Source: Ottelia alismoides (taxonomy: Eukaryota; Streptophyta; Magnoliopsida; Alismatales; Hydrocharitaceae). From it: a stretch of 64,000 nucleotides of DNA. The translations under genes and the position numbers were made by a program. The stretch is from contig JAZKJV010000389.1 in the NCBI GenBank assembly GCA_037367405.1, forward strand, positions 62,001-126,000, written 5' to 3'. Below the pieces are notes generated by a model, which was not told the origin of the DNA, searched no databases, and saw nothing but the letters and a program-made list of their open reading frames with translations. Positions 23,300 through 36,100 of this stretch are shown in pieces; the stretch's first letter is position 1, and each line of letters starts with the position of its first letter.

Positions 23300-24599
23300 C
23301 CCCATCTGAGCTCAATCCCTTACCCTAATCTCTAAAGTATGCCTTCCTTGTGGGTGCCCCCCAGATGTTTCAGGTCATCATCAGTTCGTAGTTTACCGAT
23401 GACCAGGAATTTCAGTTTATAGATGTACTTGAGAGAAATTGCAAGGCTATTGATAGGAGTATTTTGGATATCCGTGGGATTATTCCAGCTTTGTGCTCGC
23501 ATCATATCTACTTAGAGGATGATAGCAGGCTGATCCTTGAGTTTCAGCATCGTCTAAATCCTAATCTCCGAGATGTTTCCATGAAAGAGATAAGGAAATG
23601 GTGTGATGTTGGTTTTATTTATCCCATTTTGGATTCCAAGTTGGTCAGTCCATTGCATGTTGTCCCGAAGAAATCGGGATTACAACTGTGACGAATGAAC
23701 ATGGTGAGGAGATTCTGACTCGTGTACTTCTTCATGGCACGTTTGCATATATGAACGACGCATGAACTCATCGACCAAGAAAGATCACTTTCAACTGCCC
23801 TTTATTGATTAGATTATTGAGAGGTTAGCAGAGAAAGAGTTCTTTTGTTCTTGTATGGGTACTCAAGATACAACCAGGTAGCAATTGCTCTTGAGGATGA
23901 GGAGAAGACTACTTTTACATGTCTGTTTAGCACCTACACCTTTAGACGGATGCCCTTTAGATTGTGTAATGGCCCTGCTACATTCTAGAGGTGTATGTTG
24001 GTCATTTTTGTCGACATGTAGGTAGTTTTATAGAGGTCTTCATAGATGATTTCTCAGTCTAAGGCGATAGTTTTGACACATGCCATACTTATTTAGGCCG
24101 AGTATGTCAGAGATGTTGTGAGGTAAAAAGTTTTGACCCATGTCAATCTTATTTAGACCGAGTATGTCAGAGATATTGTTAGTTAACTTAGTGCTCTCGA
24201 GGGAGAATAGTCACTTTATGGTGACTAATGGAATTTTATTAGGCCATGTCCTCTCCAAACATGGTATGGATGTTGACCTGTCTAAGATTTATGTGATTTC
24301 CATGCTAGAGCCTCAGTAAAATTTGAAGTAGTTGAGGGCATTCCTTGGTCACGTTGAATTTTATAGTTTATTCATTAAGGACTTCAGCAAGATCGCTAGG
24401 CCAATGATTGAGCTTCTGTACAATGAGAGTGAGTTTATTGTTGATGAGAAAGTCCTCCTTGTATTTCACTAGATGAAACAGATGGTTACTAGAGCTCTTG
24501 TCCTTCAGCCACTTGATTGGTCCCTCCCCTTTGAGATAATGACAAACACATCAGATTTTGCAGTTGGAGTTGTTTTAGGGCAGAGAAGGGATGGGATAT
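23300..24599 (+). pseudogene. Element D reverse transcriptase and start of RNase H
   Basis: SLKYAFLVGAPQMFQVIISS and RNCKAIDRSILDIRGI lead into an open piece (23464-23691) with LEFQHRLNPNLRDVSMKEIR and YPILDSKLVSPLHVVPKKSG. Later blocks are GYSRYNQVAIALEDEEKTTF, TFRRMPFRLCNGPATF and EVFIDDFSV. The FIDD catalytic aspartates are kept, but a stop follows at once. Then ENSHFMVTNGILLGHVLSKH, LRAFLGHVEFYSLFIKDFSK, and the first RNase H block ALVLQPLDWSLPFEIMTNTS, DFAVGVVLGQRRDGI. The frame is cut at 24599, where TGATGAATTGACATTC begins. Order and motifs are Gypsy, Athila/Tat type. Stops, frame changes and a 60-bp duplication show a dead copy. Confidence 0.88.
24069..24184 (+). repeat. 60-bp direct duplication inside the RT remnant
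   Basis: AGTTTTGACACATGCCATAC at 24069 and AGTTTTGACCCATGTCAATC at 24129 begin two near-identical copies containing CCGAGTATGTCAGAGAT. The period is 60 bases, so the frame is kept. Probably a local slippage or repair product after the element died. Confidence 0.85.
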
Positions 24600-24924
24600 T
24601 GATGAATTGACATTCATTCACATTTGTTCATTCATTTTAAGGTTCACAAGTTAATGAAGAGAAAACATAGGGGCACATATGTAAGAAAAACTATAAACTT
24701 TTATTACAAAAAAGGTCCAGAATCAAACTGAATAGTAAATAACATAAAGTGGCTAGATATAACTATAAATATTACAAAAGACGAGAGGACATATCTATGA
24801 ATATTATTAATTTGAGGGCGAAGGTGCAATATTTCCCTCGCGCAACGCATGACTGATTAGCATCGACCGACTCTGATGGGGTTGGTTTGTGCCACACGTT
24901 ATTAGGCTTTTGGTTTGAGCATAC
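24600..24924. other. Unclassified repeat X, left piece
   Basis: Starts TGATGAATTGACATTCATTC directly after the broken RNase H frame of element D, so an LTR-like start inserted into D is possible. Ends at CATAC, where solo LTR C is inserted; the sequence resumes at 28755. No coding. No matching right end or 5-base duplication was found, so the class is open. Confidence 0.35.
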
Positions 24925-27900
24925 TGATGAATCTGCATTTCATCATCCTTATTCATTTACTTTAGCTTAAAATCCCTTAAAAATACTTGTAAATATTGGT
25001 AAATCCATATTCTTACTAACATGCATCTGTTTGTAAATATTATACATTTACTACTATTTTAACCTAAGATAAATAAATAAATAAAGGAAAATAAAGAAAA
25101 TAAAAATACTGTATATATGTAATAGATACAGACTGACCCAAACTTCGAGAGAAGGTCAAGAACTAATCTGATCGACCAGGAATAAAGTAGGGGGAGATAG
25201 GGTCCTTAATCAGAAAATCCAAAAAATATTTTGTAAATAATTCTCATTTATTCTGTGTATATTTGTATAAATCTTAAACTATTTTATTTGTACATAAATT
25301 GACCTCAAATTAAATAATTTTCAAAACAAAAGTTTTAAATAAAAATGTTTTCTAAATAATAAAAATAATTGCAAAACAAAATCATGTACAAAATACAAGT
25401 AATCACACTCGGAAGAAACAGTAAAATAATAATTAAAAGACTAATCCTGGCTCCACATGACTTCAAATTAAAATAAAATCACTTCCATCATATTCTAAAT
25501 TAAATTATCTTTAACATGGCAGTGGTTTCATAATTTTTAGAGTTACGGTTTGAAAGATGATTTTCTGTGGTTGTTTTTGCAATTTTACCATTTAATTATT
25601 TGATATATTTATCCACATTTATTTTTATACATAATGTATTTGTAAATAATTGTAAATATATTTTTAATAATTATTTAAAATAAAAATAAAAAATAAAACG
25701 TAAAATAAACTAATTTTCTTATTTAACTATGTATATAATATATCATATGTATATAGTATATGTATATAGTTGATTTCCTTAAATAACAACCACAAAAAAT
25801 TAAATAATTAAATTTATTATTTAATTTAATAAAGTGATGAAAATAAATAAATAAATAAATTATATAACTATATTTATTAACTCTACCACTAACTTCCTTC
25901 CTTATCTTTCTCTCCATTCAAATTTTTGAAATTCAAATTCAATTTCTTTTCCCTAAATGTGGCTCCTCCTCCCTCATTGTAACTTGATCAATCTTTTGGT
26001 GAGAGGAGCCTATTCTCCAAGTGACATCTTATCACAGAGAGGTGCCCAGCTTCCGAGCCATCACGGTATTATCCGCTCCCATTCGGTGAAATCCATTTTT
26101 CTCGTTTTTATTCTTGGTTAATCTTAGTTTAATTTTTGCATTCTTAATTTTGTTGTCATTTTTTTAAAATTTAGATCATACTTCTTAATCGTAGTTAATT
26201 GTCTTAATTCATCATCACGATTTGATCCACTCCCGAATCCGATCTTCCATCTCATATTCTCGCTCTCTCCACGTTCACTTTCTACCTCACGCAACCACTC
26301 ACCTCCAGCCATGCACGGTCGCCGAAGATCCGAATCCACCCATCCACCTCATCAGATCCATTTTTCCATTAACATATTCTGCCCAATTATTTTAACTGAG
26401 CCATTGTGTTCGAATCAAAGGTGTTTTTATTTATTTCACGTACAAGATTTCAAAAAATAAAAAAATTGCAATTTCTGTTTTTACAATAAAAAAATTTCCG
26501 TAGTTTCTTTTTTTTTACAAAAAGTATTAAAAAATTTCCAGTTTCTGCTTTACAATTATAAAACAAATAAAAAATAAAAAAAATTGGTTGGCAGCACTCC
26601 AACCGCCGGTGCCCATCTCGGCACTGCCAGCCATCACCGCCGTCGCCGACAGACCATGCACCCCTCGCGTGGAGAACCCACGCCGCATCCCGACCTCCTT
26701 CACGTGAAGGGCCACTACAGACTGGCGCGAGGAGCTCGCCGAGGCGTGTGTTGCCCCAACCGCCCACCGATCGCGCAAGCTTCCTCACCTCCTCCTGGCA
26801 CAGCTTCACCGCCAACCACCGACTCCGACCTCGCCACTGCCCAGATCCACTGCTCGGAGGAGAACCACCCTCCGAGAGCACCGCCAACCACCAACTCCTC
26901 TGCTCGAGCTCGATCGAAGCCTCCCGCACCCTCTGCTCGTACACCATGAGTCTTCAGTGCGTGGCTCACTCCACCCATCCGTTGACCGCGGATCATCCCA
27001 ACCGACCGTCATCCTCCAACCTCGCCGCCCACAATCTTGGGCGAGAAGACAAAAGGGGCGACGTCCCCCCTTTTCCCTTGCGTGATGATCAAAAATAGAA
27101 GAACCCAACATGTCTAATTTATTTTTGGGAAAATTACAAATACACCCCCCAAAGTTCAAATAATTGCCAAGAGACCCCATTTAGAACATATCACGTGCAA
27201 GGCACGTTTTAGTGGGTAAACTACAATTTTCCCTTGCAATTTTCTTTCTTGTTATTCATTTATACTCAAACTTTGAATAATTGTGTTTCAGTCTCTATCT
27301 TCCAAATATTTACTTTGCTTGTTCTTTTCATTGAAATAAATATTTTTATTGTTCAATAAATTCTGAAAAAATCTTGTTATACTCATGTTGATTGTCTCTT
27401 CAATGTATAAATTTTACAATGCAATTTATTTGATTTTCTATTATTAAAAATTCAAAAACATCAATTTTTTACTGCTTGAAATTTGAAAAAAATATAAAAA
27501 TTCAAATATTACACAAAAATTCCAACAAATTAGATTAGTTTTTTCTGCGCATTTTATTTTCTGTGGAATTTTCACGCATTAACCTTTTTTAAGACCCACA
27601 AAAATTAGAACATACTCAAAATCTTCAAAAAATCACGTGCAAGGCACGTTTTAGTGCGTAAACTACAATTTTTCCCTTGCAATTTTCTTTCTTGTTATTT
27701 ATTTATACTCAAACTTTGAATAATTATTTTTCAGTCCCTATCTTCCAAACATTTAATTTGCTTGTTCTTTTCATTGAAATAAATTTTTTTATTGTTCAAT
27801 AAATTCTGAAAAATTCTTGTTATACTCATGCTGATTATCTCTTCAATGTATAAATTTTATAATGAATTTTATTTTTTTCTATTATTAAATATTCAAAAAC

Positions 27901-28754
27901 ATCATTTTTTACTGCTTGAAATTTGAAAATTATAAACATTCAAATATTACACAAAAAATCCCAAAAAATTAGATAAATTTTTTTATGCATTTTATTTTAT
28001 GTGGAATTTTCACGCATTAACCTTTTTTAAAACCCACAAAAATTACAACATACTCAAAATCTTTAAAAAATAAAAAAAAATGTAGAAAAATCCAAAAATA
28101 GTGATTCAACTTCCTTATTGTAGATAATTTCTTCTAGTTTTTAGGAAAAATAAATTCAGTAATTTTTTATCCTATTTTTTTATTTTTAAAGTTCAAATTA
28201 GTTCTATCTATTCACTATTTTCATTATTCCATGTTTTTATTCATTTTGAAAATACTAAAAAATCCAAAAATCTCTAAAAAATTATAAAATAGTAAAAAAA
28301 TCATCAAACCACAAAAATATTTTATTTAGGCATTTTTTATCATTTTTCCATATTTGAAAATTCCAAAAAATACATTTCTTTTGTATATAAATTAGTTTTA
28401 AAAATTATATTTTTAAAAAATTAAAAAAATTTACAAAATTAAAATCAAAATTAAAAAGTAAAAATAATAAAAATTCTACAAACACCAAGATAGTTGGCAT
28501 TTGAATTTCCTTTTTCTTTAAATTGATTTTTCAATTATTTTAATAATCCTCAGGATTTGTAGACTCTTTGAGTTTGATCATATTTCTATACAGGTAAATA
28601 AATAGTAAAAACTTCTCTTGCTACATTTTTCCAATTAATTCTGGCTTGAGAAAAATAAATATTTTTTGTTGAGGGATTCTTTGGGTTGCGATGGCATTTG
28701 CATACATATTTTCATAAATAAAATAAAAAAACCCGTTAAGAAATCCTATCAACA
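24925..28754 (+). mobile_element. Solo LTR C (Gypsy, same superfamily as elements A and B), 3,830 bp
   Basis: Starts TGATGAATCTGCATTTCATC, ends CTATCAACA, and has the 5-base target duplication CATAC on both sides (24920-24924 and 28755-28759). No internal region, primer-binding site or second LTR lies between the duplications, so this is a solo LTR from recombination between two LTRs. It parallels the LTR of element A throughout: CGACCAGGAATAAAGTAGGG (25164), the GTGAGAGGAGCC word (26000), a GC-rich block (about 26590-27090), and TACAGGTAAATAAATAG near the end (28591). It carries an internal tandem duplication at 27190-28073. Overlapping frames on both strands of the GC-rich block are not credible genes. 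Confidence 0.92.
27190..28073 (+). repeat. Tandem duplication of about 442 bp inside solo LTR C
   Basis: ATCACGTGCAAGGCACGTTT occurs at 27190 and again at 27632, and the following 430 or so bases are repeated with few differences (TTCCCTTGCAATTTTCTTTC, GAATTTTCACGCATTAACC in both). Elements A and B carry a single copy of the corresponding part. Confidence 0.9.
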
Positions 28755-29578
28755 CATACCGAACCACAACCTTGAGGTGTAGCTTCGGATGGTGTCGTGG
28801 TGTGATATGGTCTCACCCAAAATTTGGAGATCTAACGGCAACTGCTAGCCCTCCTCAATGAATCTATTCTGCAGGCAGTGGAGAGAAGGACATGCTTTGA
28901 TGAAGTAGCTTCTCCTCCTACAAGCTTCTATGTACTACTTGAAGGTTTGGGCACCTTTGCGACAACCCCACAAAGAAGATGGAGCTTAGAGGACACTCTT
29001 GGGAAAGATAGATCAGCCAATCGATGGAGTATCATTGGAGGAGAAGGTTGAGATCGGCATGCTTTGTCATACTCTAATCATTGAACTTCCAAAGCACATG
29101 CAAAGGTTAGAAAACAACGCCTGCAAACTGGTGAATCTTGGGGATAAAAAGTAAGATGGCATGGAGGGTTTCAGGGGGTAGATGAATCAAACCCTAGTGG
29201 CTTCTCCAGGCTGTTTAAGCGTGGAGAAAGATCAAGATGAGCACTCTGATGGAGAAGCGGAATAGTGACAAGGAATAACATGTGTGGATCGCGAATGAAT
29301 GAGGATGATGATAATGATCTCAGATACGTGAAAGAGTGTATGATCAGTTGTAGATAAAATGAAGAATAAATAAAAAAAGTTCGAAGACTTACCTAGAAGT
29401 GGAAATGGAGATGATGAAGAATTTGGTGAAGAATCTTGGGCCGAAGTATAGAGCTTAGATTTCTCCGATCAATGCTCAAACTTCTAGGTTGAAGAAGTCA
29501 GGTCGAGCAACATTGACGATGGTTGTAGCAAGGAAAAAATGCCTTGGATCTCGTTGGAGAATATCTCCATATGTTGCT

Positions 29579-29618
<40 letters not shown>

Positions 29619-29965
29619 CTTTCTCTATATAGCAGTAATGGATAGGAGGTTTCGCACACAATGGGCGGATGCGGTTGATGGAGGCAGAGAGATGGGTTTT
29701 GAGGTGGTGGAAGTAGAGTAGTTAACGACCACAGGCAGTAGTTTCAATCACTGCCAACTGCTCGGGTTGTTAGGGTTGAGATGAACAACTTGGATGGCGT
29801 AGAAGAGGGATAGATGGGGAAGAGTTTGGAGGTGGAAGTTAGCAGAGATGGCATTGGAGATGGTTGGGAAAAAGGCTGGAAGTTGGGCGGTTGGCGACTT
29901 GCGTCGCTACACAGAGGTGGTAGCAAGAGGTTGGAGACAACTCCACGACCATTGAATCTTACGAT
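28755..29965. other. Unclassified repeat X, middle piece
   Basis: Continues 24924 after removal of solo LTR C and is itself split by element B at 29966. More GC-rich than the surrounding LTRs. Read on the minus strand it holds CT-rich, UTR-like sequence and a TCTAG|GTAAGT-like donor near 29391. Open frames are all short (up to about 62 codons) and show no domain. It may be an old LTR or a captured piece of host gene; I cannot decide. Confidence 0.35.
29584..29614. repeat. (CT)n microsatellite
   Basis: About 15 uninterrupted TC/CT dinucleotides within unclassified repeat X. Confidence 0.95.
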
Positions 29966-32900
29966 TGATGAATATGTGATTCATCGCTCAAAAATAGATT
30001 AATTAAGCTCAACTCCCCAAAATTCATCCGCATTTTATCAATTATCTTGCATAATTAGCACTCGTGCATATGCAAATAATAATTGCATTTTATCATGCAT
30101 AATTGCATAAAATAAGATGCGAAAAATCCCAACCAAATTGACATGTACAATAAGCTAAATTCCCTGATTTTTAGTTAATTCATGCTAACTCCAAATCACC
30201 TGAAACTACCTCCATTGTGTACATATCACTAACAAGAATAAAGAGAAAATACAAAAGAAACACTAACAGAAACAAGTGGTCCATAAAGCCAAACCTTAAT
30301 TTCAGGATAATCGAACTAAAATGTTGATATTTTCCTCATACAGTGTCCAATTTTATCCTACTCACTTTTGAACTAATATACATTCAATTACCTTTAAAAC
30401 AAGATCAAGTTCAAGTGAATCAGAACTCATATGTGAAAGTTGGAGTCAGGCCTCTAGTACATTGTGTATTTTACCTGATTTTGACCTATTATTTTATGTA
30501 CATATTTAACTCTTTTTATTTTATTTCTTTTTCATTTTTTCTTTAACAAAAGTTTTATCAAAACACACAAAAATCCAAATCCAAAATGAGCTTGAAGTCA
30601 AAGAAACTAATTGAGTCTGAGTGTTCACTAACCATCTATACAAAAGTCATCTTTATCGTACTTTATTTTATTTCTCAATTTTTTAAATTTTTAAAAATCC
30701 AAAAAAAATAGAGTAATATTTTGATCCACCTAAAACTTTATCGTATTTGTCTTTGATTTTATCGTATTTTATTCTGATTGTTTATCTGACTTAAAGATGA
30801 TAAAAAAATACAAAATCCAAAAATCAAGGTATTCTATGCACATAGTGTACCACCAAAAATCTCACTTTGTGCAAAAGACCTATTGTGGTTTTGGTCTCTT
30901 CATGAAAATTGTAGATCTTGTCAATATGAGCAACTTTCGTGAAGAAAATATTTCGATCCATAGGATTTTGCTATTACTTTATTCTTTTCTTTTCTTTTTA
31001 TTTTGCGATTTTTTCTAGGAGTGACACGTGGCAGCTCTTGGAGCCACCACATAAAAATCACTCATTTTAGCATTTATATTTCATTTGTTTTAAAAAAATA
31101 AAATTTAAAAATATAATAAATAAAAACTACCACGCATCACTCAATCGGACATCCGATCTCGACCAATCTGACGACTAATCTCTCTTCTCCTTCCTCCCTT
31201 TTTTCCTCCACCTAACCTGCTCCTTTCCCCTTTTGGGTCATTGCCATCCTTTCCTTCGACAGCCAGCGTTGCCTGCCATTCCTGAATCACCTTCCAAATC
31301 GAGGCAATCGCCATATCCATCTCCTCCATCCCAATCAGATTATCCACCCAATCTCCTTCCTTTTTCATCAGCCAATCTCCCCACGTCTCACTTCGTCATT
31401 TCGTTCTTCATCTATGTCACCACCCTTCATATCTCCACCGAATCATCGCCACAAATCTTCGATCACCCCTCATCAGATCCCCCAAGCTCCCAATCGAATC
31501 TTGTCTCATCGTCCACATTCCTGATTTGGTCGACCACCCTCACCCTATAAAAACACGAACGCTGGCTCCATCAAACCTATCCGCCAACTACACAGGCCAA
31601 GAGGGAGGAGTCCTCTACGGTGACAGCACCGACCACCGCACCCCTCTTCTTGGGCGAGATCTGAGGCTTCAATGCCTCGTTGTAGCATGTCGCCATCGCA
31701 CAGCTGCTTCGCTCTCGACAAGCAAGGACGTTGAGCCCAACCTCCACCTTCCAGGAAATCCCCCTTCACCTCCTCTTCCACATTCATATCCCCTCTGCCA
31801 TTCTTTGCTCTCGCTTTGACCCACAATTCATCACTTCGTTCATATCATCCTTCCTGATCATCTCCTCCTCTCCAATCCCTCATCGATATCGTCGACCATC
31901 CTACGCCTTCGATTAGTCGATCCCTTCACCATCGACATTCCTTCCACCTTCATCGCCCCTCCACAATTCGTCATTGACATCCACCTTGAGTGTGACACCA
32001 TAGCCTGCCTACGACACTCCTTTTCCTTTGTGCCTCCACTACCAGGCTCTTCCTCCAGGGAACACGACCGCTTGTGCCTCCAAGAAAAACCTCCGCTTCG
32101 TCCGACATGCTAACTGCCCACATTTCCTCGGTTGTGTGTCAACCAAGGGCTCCAACTGCTCCATCCACCTCCGCCGCAGCCTCACTATGCTGTCTCCGCT
32201 GCCTCATCGCTAGGGGCTGACCCGAGACCCTCCTCACGTGAGAAGCACGCACCGGGAGGGGTCCGTTGCAAGGAATCACATGGGCCTTTCACAACCCTCT
32301 CCACACGTGCCCCTTGGAACTTTTACAGAATGACCATCTTGGGTCTCACTAATTGCATTTGTGCGCTCGTGAACCATTTTGTCAATTTAATTAAATTCTA
32401 TATTACATTTATAAACGTAATTTTAGTCTATAATTTGAACCTCATTTTTGCATCTTTGTATTACTCAAAAAATAGAATTATATTCTTCGACTAATTCTTT
32501 ACGTTGTGGCATGTGCATCACAATTTTAGTATATGTGGTTATTTATTAATATTTATTCCACTAGAATCTTGCATATTTTACCCAGTTGATATTCATAAAT
32601 TCATAGTTAATTAACCACTGCTCAGAAAATTTCCAAAAATTTACGGATAGTAGAATTAGTTGTCATTTACTTTGTGCCCAAAAAGGATTGAAATTGTATG
32701 CATCATTTGCTTTGTAAAAATCATTTTGTATATTTCAATAGTTAATTTTAATAGGTGTTAAATCTCACATATTTAGGGTTTAGATTTTTTGAGAGAGATC
32801 ACCTATGATATATCTTAGATAATTTTATTTCCTAAAATAAGTAGGTTTAAAATATATTATAATTAATTATTGTGATTCACAATGTTTGCACCATTTATTC

Positions 32901-33300
32901 CATTAAATATTCATATTGCACCAAAAAAATCCAAAAAAAATACAGTGCATTTATTTCATCATATTTCAAATTCTGGTCAAGTTTAATAATTTTTTACTCT
33001 ATTTGAATGGAAATTGCATTTTAGTCCATAAAATTGGCCATGATGCATTTGCATCCATTAATTGCGTAAAAATACCAAAAAAATCACCTTGAAAATCATG
33101 CATCGAATTTGATAGACTTAAACCTAAGTTGTTCCTTTGCCTCTTTGAGTTCGACCGTGGTACTTTCCCAAGTTAAATAAACATAAAACCACCTTGCATT
33201 AATTGAATTAATTAATTGTGGTTTATTTTTTGATTGATCCCTATTTCCCAACTACAACATAAAAACGACATTTTTAACATAGGGTTTTTCAGATCCATCA
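29966..33300 (+). repeat. 5' LTR of element B
   Basis: 3,335 bp. AT-rich U3 with the word AAAATTGTAGATCTTGTCAA near 30904, then a more GC-rich block (about 31140-32330), then AT-rich U5. CCACCCTCACCCTATAAAAA at about 31533-31552 is the probable core promoter; the 3' copy has CCCTTGCCCTATAAAAACAC at about 41231. Ends CAGATCCATCA next to the primer-binding site. Frames in the GC-rich block (31141-32494) lie on both strands and are not supported. Confidence 0.93.
31546..31552 (+). promoter_or_regulatory. Probable core promoter of element B (TATAAAA)
   Basis: CCCTATAAAAACACGAACGC lies in the GC-rich part of the 5' LTR and is kept in the 3' LTR (CCCTATAAAAACACCATCGC near 41238). Conservation between the copies and position fit an RNA polymerase II TATA box. 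Confidence 0.55.
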
Positions 33301-33302
33301 GA

Positions 33303-33320
33303 TGGCCCTATTGTCGGGGA
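33303..33320 (+). promoter_or_regulatory. Primer-binding site of element B (tRNA-Asp type, diverged)
   Basis: TGGCCCTATTGTCGGGGA starts two bases after the LTR end. It resembles TGGCGCCGTTGCCGGGGA, the complement of the tRNA-Asp 3' end, with several mismatches. Confidence 0.75.
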
Positions 33321-34965
33321 GGCAAACGGCTAGGTTTTTTTGTCCAGAAAATTTAATGTTAGGTTTTCCATCCACTTGGGTAATCTAATCCCCAGGCCTT
33401 CATTGTAAATTTCCCATTTTTTAGCATTTATTTTCCTCCTTTTATTTTTTCGATTATTTTTGTGTCACTGTCTCACACACACACACACACACTCTCTCTC
33501 TCTCTCTCTCTTATTTTTTGTGCGAGATACTGATGTACGTGAAGTGGTTTTCCCAAAACCAAAGCATCTTCACCGACTGTCAAAAAGCTGCATTAACTTA
33601 AGATCGAGTCGAGTCGTGAGAGAGCATAAAGTTTAGGATTTATTTTCAGCATTATTTAAATATTTGTAAAAATTGCTCATTTATAGTGGTTTCTGTTTGA
33701 AATCTCATGTGTGTAAACAAGACTTGAACTTTCTCTGTGGTGTGTCATGTCTTGTTTCACTCTCTAGTGAGGGTGGGGCCAAACTTGAGTGTCTCATAGG
33801 TTAGACATGCGCTACAGCTATTAGAGCTACTAAGATTATTTTGCTTATGCTTGTGAAACCTAGGACCACAATGCACTTTAATTGAGACACACTTTAGATC
33901 ATTCAATTTAGTCAAAAGAATTCAAATCAATTTCTTCCCGGCTAATATAACTTTCTTTCAGGTGCGATTTTGTTGGCTGCATCTCATCTAGAATAAAATT
34001 TTCAATTCTTGTGTTGCATCCCACATGGAGATTGTGAGGAATCAGTGTAAGCCTTCTAACTGAGCATTCATCATTGTTTTTATATACATTGGATTTTCTC
34101 AATTTCTAGCTCTCGTTTTGTTACTTAAGATATAAAGAAAATTGGGACTTGAGGGTAGACGTGTACTTTTGCTCACATAATTTCTCGATGATTGCCTAAA
34201 TTAAAATTGGGACTGCTAAACAAGGTTGATTTAAATTAACACATAAAATTGAGACTTTCTGCGGGAGAATAACCCCATCCTTGGATTCATTTATCTTTCT
34301 GAGTGAGCAAGGGATGGACACATAGGATAGAGCCAAGCTCTGAAATCTTCATTCGGACTACTGATTCTAAAAAGACTTGTTATTTCTCAGTGACGGAACT
34401 ACGGTCCTTAGCAGAGTAGGTGGTTAAAGGACAATGCGATTGGCACCGTCCTAAAGTAACACGGGTAGCCATCTTTTGGTCCATACTTACACCCATACTT
34501 GTTGAAAATGGATGCAACTAGACGTATGAATTCAGGCCAGTCTTTAAGAAAATTTCCAGCACTTAACAACTCGCTTAACGGATGTAAGATTTGAATTATC
34601 ACCAATTAAAACTGACAAGATGATTGGCATGAGTCTTGCGGCCTTCACTATGTGAGTTGGTGAACCTGGGGTTTATATTGTGTTTGCATTGGTGTGCATA
34701 AACCGAGCTCGACTATCAAAAACCGCACACTTGTGCCATCACTCTCCCTTCTTGATTTATAAAAATTAGGGTTTCTTCTTGTGGGTATCCTATGTACTTA
34801 CACTCTTTTAATCAAGATCCATTAAGCCAGTTCATTCATCTCCTATGAAAATGATGGGACATTGGTCCGAGTACCCACGAGATTATTTATTTTCGATAAA
34901 AGCCCGATATCTAACCCTCTTCTTCAAGACATCCACCAACATTCACGAGAGAACCTCACCTACAG
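33321..34965 (+). other. Untranslated leader of element B
   Basis: No credible coding. Contains a (CA)n(CT)n tract, and near 34270-34340 the block GGGAGAATAACCCCATCCTT followed by GGATAGAGCCAAGCTC, parallel to GGGGAGAGTAACGCCCTCGT and GGCTAGAGCCACACCC in element A. GTTGGTGAACCTGGGGTTTA at 34659 precedes the gag-like frame as in A and D. Confidence 0.65.
33474..33511. repeat. (CA)n(CT)n compound microsatellite
   Basis: About nine CA followed by about ten CT dinucleotides in the leader of element B. Confidence 0.95.
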
Positions 34966-35712
34966 ATGAATCTGGTCTACTCTATGAATGGCAATACTTT
35001 ATCATCTGTCCATAAAGTTATTCATCCGACCAAAGTCTCCACTTATTCATATGACAATCCTTTATATTCTGATCATGAAGATCAAGATACTTTTAAAACT
35101 GATGACCGGTCGAGACACCAATTCCAACTGACTTCATTCTCTCTTCATAATATTGTTGAGACAGGTCAACACTTCACAAATCCACATTCTGACTTGACCT
35201 TCAATAAGAATATTGAAACCCAAACAAAACAAGTGGATTGGCCTGCACCTAATGATCTTTCATCCTGGATTAACTGAGACAATCCCACCTTCATACAAGA
35301 AACTCATACAAGGGAATGGACTGATGATATCGACACACATGCACCCTATTTGATGACTTCACCATATGAGGGACCGGTCAACAATCATGGAAATAGGCTC
35401 TAATCAACTCAACAGTACATGCTTGAGTCACATTATGTTGAGTATGAAACCTATAGATTCCCTCCAACTGAGCAAACTCATTCCATGATTTTTAAGGAGA
35501 AAATTTCAGAGGATAATAGTCATATACTGGATATTCTGAGAGGATCTTCTCCCAGCTCATACATGAAAATGGAAGATGAAATGATTGTATCTCAAGTTGA
35601 AAACACAAAGAACACTCAAAAACACATAAACTCTGTACACCCTAGGGATAACTCTAACAGCGACACCTCTTCATATTACTCCCTTAAGGATAACTCCGAT
35701 TCGACACATTGA
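34966..35712 (+). pseudogene. Gag-like remnant of element B
   Basis: Two open pieces, 34966-35277 (103 codons, NTLSSVHKVIHPTKVSTYSY) and 35419-35712 (97 codons), in a region where element A has its first frame. They are rich in Ser, Thr, His and Asp/Glu and contain no domain I recognise; the gag core (WERFKxL) seen in element D is not present. The assignment rests on position after the conserved pre-gag leader block. Stops and an unreadable stretch (35713-36100) follow. Confidence 0.45.
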
Positions 35713-36100
35713 AGCCCCTCATTATCTTTGGAAAGCATTACATTTACACACCACATCAAAACAACTAAAAATCGCAAAATTCAAAAACACCCATAAAATA
35801 GAAAAAACAGAAAAACCCATAAAAATTAAGTAGGATTTGAATAATTTAGATCTTGCTTTGAGGGAAGAACTGGATAAAGTGTCGAGACAATGGCTTACTT
35901 CTTCACATTCACCATGTAATGCATGCAGTTATTGATAGACAGAAAAATCATGGTATGCATTTTTGTGTACTAGCTAAAGCGTGGTGTATGTCTGGTGGGG
36001 ATCCCATTCACTTTGGTATAGTAGTAGGTAAACTAGAAAGTGAACATGAGATGACTTTAGGTTATATTGATTTACTATGTGACAATGATATTGAAAAGGA

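Larger units (their letters stand above)
9941..24599 (+). mobile_element. Gypsy (Athila/Tat-like) element D, internal region, split by a CACTA element
   Basis: The order on the plus strand is LTR end (9940), leader, gag, protease, reverse transcriptase, start of RNase H, with an abrupt end at 24599. Protease before reverse transcriptase without integrase in between is the Gypsy order. The leader just inside the LTR (10103-10232, resumed at 18199) closely follows that of element A: CGAGGGCC, AGCGGAGGTAGCT, GAGCAGAAAGAGAGC and GAGGAGAAGCAGAAGACTT have clear counterparts at 49250-49365. The primer-binding site appears deleted: the LTR end runs into AATGGCAGGCACGATG, whereas A has about 15 more bases. 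RNase H, integrase and a 3' LTR are absent. Confidence 0.75.

Noticed and set aside
26450..27180. Several 80-165-codon frames on both strands in the GC-rich block of solo LTR C
   Set aside because: Overlap on both strands, composition-driven, no domains, not kept in LTR A.
28755..29965. A host gene on the minus strand with a 5' UTR and splice donor
   Set aside because: CT-rich UTR-like sequence and one donor-like site are visible, but no frame longer than about 62 codons and no domain; kept as unclassified repeat X.
31141..32494. Ser/Pro-rich frames in the 5' LTR of element B
   Set aside because: Located in the GC-rich LTR block, on both strands, and not kept in the 3' LTR copy.
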